From assembly GCF_009600885.1 (NCBI RefSeq), contig NZ_VCLA01000018.1, positions 1 through 40,405 of the forward strand: DNA of 40,405 nt, read 5' to 3'. The notes under the pieces were generated by a model, which had not been told where the DNA came from, ran no database searches, and saw only the letters and a list, made by a program, of their open reading frames with translations. The first letter of the stretch is position 1. Each line of letters opens with the position of its first letter. Made by a program: the position numbers and the translations under genes. The DNA comes from Streptomyces jumonjinensis (lineage in GTDB: Bacteria > Actinomycetota > Actinomycetes > Streptomycetales > Streptomycetaceae). Below, piece after piece: positions 30,930-38,100 of this stretch.

Positions 30930-31919
30930 TTATGCCTTGCGGAGCCGCGCGATGACGCCGTCGATGTCGCGTTCGAGCGCCCAGCGGCGTACGAAGTGCC
31001 CGCCGGGCACCTCGTGCGACTCATGGGGGATGCCGACGGAGTCGAGCGTGGCCCGGAACTCCCGCTGTCCGGCGAGCACCTGGGTCTCGTTGAACGTCTG
31101 GAACCAGTCGATCGGGTCGGGACTGGTCCCGGCGACCAGGAAGATCCGCTTGTTCCGGTAGCTCTCGATGCGCTGCATCGGGTTGTCGTCGGTGACCCTG
31201 CGCTCGTCCCACTGCGGCATGCCGTAGATCGAGCCGCCGCCCAGGTCCACCCCCGCGGAGGTCAGGTTGGCCCAGTGGACGACCGCGCCGCCGTCGCGGC
31301 GCAGGCTGGCCGGGCCGGAGTGGGAGCTCACCGAGGCGAAGTGGCCCCAGTACTTGGCCGTGTACTTCAGCGCGCCGAAGCCGCCCATCGAGAACCCGGA
31401 GACGGCGCGGCCGTCGTACTCGGCATATGTCCGGAAGTTCGCCTCGATCCACGGGAGCAGCTGGTGCATATGGAACGTTTCCCAGTTCCGCGGGCCGACG
31501 TTGGTGTGGACCGGGTTGGAGTACCAGCCCGTGCGTCCACCGTCGGGCATGACCACGATGAGCCGCTTTCCGGCCGTCAGGGCGCGGATGTCCTTGTGGT
31601 CGAAGCTGATGAAATCCTCCATACCGCCGTGGAGGAGGTAGAGGACGGGGTAGGTGCGTCCGCTGGTGTGGTAGTCGTCGGGGAGCAGGACGTTCACCGC
31701 GGGACCGGGGTTCCAGCCGATCTCGGCGGTCGCGAACCGGTAGTACCACATGCGGTGGTCGTTCTCGTTGCGGTCCACGATGCGCAGGCCGAATCCGTCA
31801 CCGGCCGCCGCGGCCGACGGCGCCGCCGCCATGACGCCTCCGGCGCCCAGGGCCATCGCGGCCGAGAGCCCGCCTGCGGACTTGAGGATGCTTCTGCGGG
31901 TGGGGTGGTGCGCGGTCAA
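30930..31919 (-). CDS. Tat-exported esterase (esterase D / antigen 85-like)
   Basis: A 329-residue protein. The start is TTG 31919, five bases after a full AGGAGGT, and the conserved Tat signal follows directly (TRRSILKSAGGLSAAMALGAGG, twin Arg 8-9). The esterase fold shows VNVLLPDDYHTSGRTYPVLYLLHGG, IVVMPDGGRTGWYSN, the nucleophile elbow GRAVSGFSMGGFGAL (Ser177), and a C-terminal PGGHFVRRW with candidate His308. This is the esterase-D/Fes/mycolyltransferase-like family; extracellular acyl-ester hydrolysis or acyl transfer is the family role. It heads three successive genes for exported enzymes on this strand, but a hairpin lies between it and the M23 gene. Confidence 0.9.
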   Translation of the reverse strand: MTAHHPTRRSILKSAGGLSAAMALGAGGVMAAAPSAAAAGDGFGLRIVDRNENDHRMWYYRFATAEIGWNPGPAVNVLLPDDYHTSGRTYPVLYLLHGGMEDFISFDHKDIRALTAGKRLIVVMPDGGRTGWYSNPVHTNVGPRNWETFHMHQLLPWIEANFRTYAEYDGRAVSGFSMGGFGALKYTAKYWGHFASVSSHSGPASLRRDGGAVVHWANLTSAGVDLGGGSIYGMPQWDERRVTDDNPMQRIESYRNKRIFLVAGTSPDPIDWFQTFNETQVLAGQREFRATLDSVGIPHESHEVPGGHFVRRWALERDIDGVIARLRKA

Positions 31920-32174
31920 CGCGACCTCCTGGTCGAGAGCGTGACGAAGGAACGGTCTCGCGTCGCGGGCCGTGCCCGTCCGCGGGGGACGTGCGGCACT
32001 GGTCCGGGTCCGTGACGCGACGGAGCCGTCCGACTGGCGGATTGGACCGTATCGACGGGGCCACGGCCGGAGAACCCGGAACCTTACGGACTGACAAGCG
32101 CGGTCGCCTCCGATAGGGGGTGGGATATCGCGGTGGCCGGTATGTCCCGACCGGACACGACCGGCTCGCCGGGC

Positions 32175-35100
32175 TCAGGACGGAGACCCGCTCGTCCCGC
32201 GCCCGGGCATGACCTCCCGCCGGAATCCCGTGAGGCTGCCGGTGTCGACGGCGTGGCCGAGCAGGTGCAGCGGTGCGGCGCCTGTCCCAGCCGCCTCGGC
32301 CGCCGCCCAGTAGGCCAGGCCGGTCGGCCCGTCGACCAGACCGCGCACCAGGGGAACGTCCGCGCCGGAGGCGTGCAGCAGGGACTCCAGCCGGCAGGAG
32401 GCGACGGTGCCGGGGAGCCACGGCTGGGCGAGATAGCCGGACGCCGCCACGGCCGGCAGCCCGTCGGCTGTCTGCCGTTCGGCCTCGCCGACCGCCAGCA
32501 GCCCGCCGCCGACGACCAGTACGTCCCCCCGCTCCCGCATCCTGGCGAGCGCGCGGCCCGTGTCGAAACAGTGCGGGAAGGAGTCGTCGACGACCGTCGT
32601 GCCGGGCAGCAGCCGGTCGATGTCGAGCAGCGCGCCGCCGCCGCTGACCGCGGTGACGATCAGACCGGCCTCGTACACCGCTTCGGGAAGCCCGGCATCG
32701 GACTCCAGGACCTCCACGGCATCGGCCAGTCCCCGTGCGCGCAGGCCCGACGCCAGCTCCCTCAGCCGCGGCCCGCTGCCCGGCACATCGCACAGCAGCA
32801 GCCGGGCGGGCGGGCGCCGGGTCCGGGACCCGGCCTGGGCCCGGGTCAGCAGCAGTTCCAGGGACGAGGCGCCGATCGAGCCGAGCCCCACGAACGCGAC
32901 GGTGAGGCCGCCCAGCTCCTGCCGGGTGGCGTCGAGTGCGGCGTGCACCGTCTTGACGACGGACACCACGGTCGCCGCGTGGCCGGTGGTGACGGCGGCG
33001 GTCGCGCCCCCGGCGCCGGTGGCGCGGAGGACGTCGAATCCGTAGCCGGTCAACGAGGGGATCATGCCGGCGAGGGAGACGGACCGTGCGCCGAGGGACG
33101 AGGCGAGCTCCACCCCCCGGACGGTGTGCCGGAGCAGGGCTTCCCCGGAGGCGAGTTCATCCGCGAAGACGGGGACGCACACGAACCCGGACCGCCCGAG
33201 CGGTGTGTCCAGGGTTTCGAGAAGGCGCGGCCGGCCGTCGGGGAAGAGCAGGGCCCGCAGCTCCTCGCGCGGCAGCGCCCCCTCCGGCAGGCACGCCAGC
33301 CGGGCGAGATGGGCCGGGGACGGCAGATAGCCGACGAGCGCGGAGTCCATCCGCTGCTCCGGCCCCGGCACGGCCGCCTGGCTGTGCGGGCTCCGGGCCG
33401 GAGCGGTCCGGGCCGGGGCCGATGGGTCCGGAGCCGATGGGTCCGGAGCGTGGCGGGCCACCGCGTGCGTCAGCCCGGCCCGCACCGAATCCGCGAGCGC
33501 GGCCAGCCCGTCGGGTGAGAACGCCGCCCCGGACGCACGCACGGTGACCCGGAGGCGTCCCCCGTCGAGGCGTGCCGCCATGAACACATCCGTGCCGACC
33601 GGCGGCGGTGTGAACTCGCTGTCGCTGTCGTCCCAGGTGACCGTCAGCGTCCGGCCGCTCTCCGGCCCCAGTGCGGAGAAGTCCAGAAACGTGAAGAAGA
33701 ACTGCGCGGTCATGGGCAGACCGCTGGGCAGGAGGGGCACCGTGCCCTCGTAGGTCCGCGCCGCGACGGCTTCGGCGACGACCCGCCGCAGATCGTCGCC
33801 GAAGGCCGGATCGGCGGACCGTACGGAGCCCGGACCGGCCGGCCGTACCGGCACAGCTGTGGCGAACGGGCCGAAGACCCGGTTCACATCCGGCAGCGGG
33901 TGGTCCCTGCCGGACACTGCGAGGCCGAGCACCAGGTCCGCCCGGCCGGTCGCCGCCGCCAGCGCCCGGTAGTAGGCGGTGAGCAGGGGCGCGTAGAGGG
34001 TGGCGCCGGTACCGGAGGCGAGTGCGCGCAGCTCTTCCACCTGCCCCGCCTCGATCACGAACCCTCGGGAATGAAAGGAGGGGACACGGGCGGGGCGGTC
34101 GGCGGACCGGACTCCCCCGTCCTCTCCGCCGGGGTGGCCCGCCGGTCGCCGTCCGCCGGTGTCATCCGTCCGCAGGACCGGCATCCGGTACGGGGCGCTC
34201 AGCCGCGCCCACCGGTCCGCGGCACCGTGGTCTGCGGTCGATGGGGCACCGGGCTGTGGGACCGGGCGGGCCTGTTCTCCGGCGGTGGCTTGCGCCTGCC
34301 GGGCGAGATGGGCGGTGTAGTCGCGGAAGGTGCTGCGCGGCGCGGGAGTCTCCGGCCGTTCTCCGCGGGTCAGCGCGTCGTACCCGGCCATCAGCTCCCG
34401 TACCAGGAGCGCGGCGCTGTAGCCGTCGCCGATGACGTGGTGGGCGTGCACCACCAGGACGTGTTCGTCCGGCGCCAGCGTGAGCACCCGCAGGCGCAGC
34501 AGGGGCCAGGCCCACGGTTCGAAGCGGCGCGCTCGCTCGGCGGCGATCCGCTCGTCCAGCTGGTGCGGCCCGGTGAGCGTCTCGAAGTCGACCGGCAGCC
34601 GCAGCGAGGGGGGAAGTTCCTGCTGGACGGCCGGGCGTGCCCCGGCGGGGAAGACCGTACGCAGCATCGGATGGCGCGCGACGAGCAGATCCACCGCCGT
34701 CTGGAAACGTTCGGTGTGCAGGGGGCCGTGCAGGCGCAGCCGGGTGAGCCACGCCGATCCGGCGCCCGGCGCGATGGCCTCGGCCAGCAGGAAGCCCCGC
34801 TGGCCGGGCGTGAGCGGGAACGGAGCGGGTGCCGGGTGGGACGCCCCGCCGGCGGCTGCCGGATCCGTGGTCCGGTGCCCGGCGTCCACGGCTGTCGCAC
34901 CGGGATCGACCCCTGCCGTGTCGACGGCCGCCGAGTCGACGGCCGCCGAGTCGATGGCCGCGGCGAGAGCCGCGAGCGTGCGGTGCCGGTAGACGACGGT
35001 CGGCCGGGGCAGCGGTCCGCCCTCTCTCTCCAGCCGGGCGAAGACCTCCAGGACGAGCAGCGAGTCGCCGCCCAGCGCGAAGAAGTCGTCCTCGCGGCAG

Positions 35101-38100
35101 ACCTCGCCCGTCTGGAGCAGCACGGACCAGATGCGGGCCAGCCGGACTTCGGTCGGTGTCACCGGCGGCGTACGGCGTACGGCCTCCGCCGGTCCGTTCG
35201 GCTCATCGGTCCCCGTACCGGTACGGGGGTCCGCGCCGGCGGGCCCGTCGGCCGGCCGGAGCGCGAGCAGCCGATGCCGGTCGACCTTGCCCGTACCCGT
35301 GAGCGGCAGTTCGTCGACGGGAGTGATGCGGGCCGGAAGCATGTACGGCGGCAGCGTCGTCGCGAGATGGAGCCGGAGCGCGACGGCGTCCGGCCGGGGC
35401 GCCCCGGGCCTGGAGGTGACAGCGGCGATCAGGCGGCCGTCCTGGACGAGGACGACGGCGTGCGCGACATCCGGATGGGTCTGGAGCACGGCCTCGATCT
35501 CACCCGGTTCGACCCGGTGCCCGCGGATCTTCACCTGGTCGTCCAGCCGTCCGAGGAACTCCAGTGTGCCGTCCGGGGAGCGGCGGACCCGGTCGCCGCT
35601 GCGGTACCAGCGCCGCCCTCCGCGTACCGTGAACGCGGCCTCGGTCAGCGCCGGTTCGCCGAGATAGCCGGGGGTCAGACCGGTCCCGGCGATGAGCAGT
35701 TCACCTGCTTCGCCGGGCGGCAGGGCCGCACCGTCGGGCCCGGCCACCTCCACTTCCGTGCCCGTCACGGGGCGGCCGATCGGCAGCCGCCGCACCTGGT
35801 CGTCGGGGCGGGCGTCGATGACATGGCAGGTCGTGTTGACGGTCGCCTCGGTCGGCCCGTACAGATTCGCGATGCGCTGGCCGCTCCCGAAGAGGTCGAA
35901 CCAGCGGCGGACATGAGCGGGCGACAGCGCCTCGCCGCCGACATGGATCCACCGCAGCGCCGACAGATCCGGCCGCCCGGCGCCGCGCCGTACCCGGTCC
36001 TCGGCCGCGGTCAGCAGCTGCGCCCACAGCGTCGGGACGGAGCTCCAGACGGTGATCCGGGTGCGTTCGACATGTGTCAGCAGGAGGTCGGGGTCGCGCA
36101 CGAGGCGCCAGGGGACCGCCACCACCGTGGCCCCGACGAGCAGCGGGGCGAGCAGCTGGCGGACCGAGGCGTCGAAGCAGATCGACGCGGTCTGGGCGAG
36201 GCGGTCCCGCTCGTCGTATCCGAAGGCGCCGATCGCCCAGTCGAGATAGTTCTCCATCGACCGGTGGGTGATGGGCACCGCCTTCGGGCGGCCGGTGGAG
36301 CCGGAGGTGAAGATGGTGTAGGCGATCGAGCCCGCGTCGACGGGACCGTCCGGCGCCGGAGTCGCTAGTACGTCCACCGGGGACGGTCCGTCGACCGGCA
36401 CCAGGGTGACATCGGCGCCGAGCGCGTCGCCCGCCGCACGGGTGGGGGCGTGGCAGACCACCGTACGGGCGCCCGACCGGGCGATCTGGTCCGCGAGGCG
36501 CGCGCTCGGGTGGCCGGCGTCCAGCGGTACCCAGCCCGCGCCCGCCCGCAGCACGGCGACGACCGAGACGACGGTGTCGGCGCCCGGCTCGGTGAGGAGC
36601 GCGACCAGGCTTCCGGGTGTGACGCCGTGCGCCAGCAGCCGGGTCGCGAGGGACCGGGAGGCCCGGTCGAGTTCCGCGTACGTCAGGGTGGCCGTGCCGG
36701 TGTCGACGGCGACCGCGTCCGGGGTGGACCGGAACCGGGCGAGCAGCCGGCGGACGATCGTGGCGGAGCCGGTCTCCTGCCGGGGTACGGCCGCCGGGGG
36801 GAGTGCCGGGCTGGGCCCGGTCCGGACCGGGCCGGTGGGCGGCGTGGGCGCATCGGGCCGGGGCGGGTCCATGGGCGCACCGGGCCGGGGCGGGTCCATG
36901 GGCGCACCGGGCCGGGGCGGGTCAGTGGGCCGGGGTCCGGCCAGTGCGGTCAGCTCCTCCTGGAAGTCGTGGGCCAGACGGGCCACCGTCGTCGGGTCGA
37001 AGAGCCGGACGGGGAAATTCCACGAGAGGCGCAGGATCGTTCCGTCCTCCCAGCACAGCAGCGTCAGACGGGTCGCCGCGGTGGCGGTCCCGGCCGCGGT
37101 CGGACGTACCGCCACCGGGCACTGACCGTCCAGGGTCGCCGGGAAGCGGGCGAAGCTGAAGCCGGCCGGGCTCACCGTCCGGGGCCCGTGGCGGTCGCCG
37201 GGCAGCAGCCGGGCCAGATCGAGGCCGCTGGGCATCGCGTGCTCCTCGCTCTCCAGCCAGCTGTCCCGCAGCCGTTGGGCCAGTGCGGGCACCGGCTCGT
37301 CCGGGTCGGCCTCGCACAGGAGAGGGAGGGTGTCGGCGAGCGGGCCGACGAGCCGGTCCAGACCGGCGAGCCGCGTCTCCCGCCGGGCGCGGGCGACGTT
37401 GACCGCGATCTCGCGCTGTCCGCTCCACCGGGCCAGACAGCGCACATGGACGGCGAGCAGCAGATGGAACAGGGTCACGCCGTGTGCGGCGGCCCGCTCC
37501 CGCAGCGCGGCGGTGAGCGCCGGGTCGAGGGCGCTCTGGTGGGTGGCGAGGGGGGCCGTGGGCGGAGCGGTGGGATCTCCGTCGTACGGCAGCCGCAGCA
37601 CCTCGCGCCGGGAGGCCAGCCGGCCCGACCAGTAGCGCTGATCGGTGGCGAAGGCCGCCGAGGAGCGCTCATCGGCGACAGCGGCGGCGTACCGCGCGAA
37701 GTCCGTGTCCAGGGCCGGCAGCGACGGCTCACGGCCCAGGGAGAGCGCGGTGTAGAGCGACCAGAGTTCCTCGCCGAGGATGTTGAGGCTGTATCCGTCG
37801 CCGGCCGCGTGGTGGATCACCAGCACCAGATGGGCCAGGTCCGTGCTCTCCCGGGCGAGCACCGCGCGCAGGGGGGATTCGGCGGAGAGGTCGAAGGGCC
37901 GGTTGCACAGGGCGGCTTCGAGGGCCCGGATGCCGCCGGGGCACTCGCGTACCTCGTACCAGGTGGACAGGGCGGCGGGGGGTGCGACGTACTGTCTCGG
38001 CTCCGTTGTGCCGTCGTCGCCCGTGGTGTTCCCGATACGGATCCGCAGCATGGTGTGCCGGTCGGCGAGCGCGGCGAGCGCCCGGCCGAGCAGGTCGGCG

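Noticed and set aside
32178..33350. Terminal domain read as a standard SDR-type thioester reductase
   Set aside because: The expected TGxxGxxG start and YxxxK active site are absent; the motif order fits acyl-ACP reductase better.
33900..36368. 822-codon plus-strand open frame opposite the PKS-NRPS gene
   Set aside because: Antisense shadow of A, PCP and C domains; composition is Arg/Gly/Pro-biased and no motif is present.
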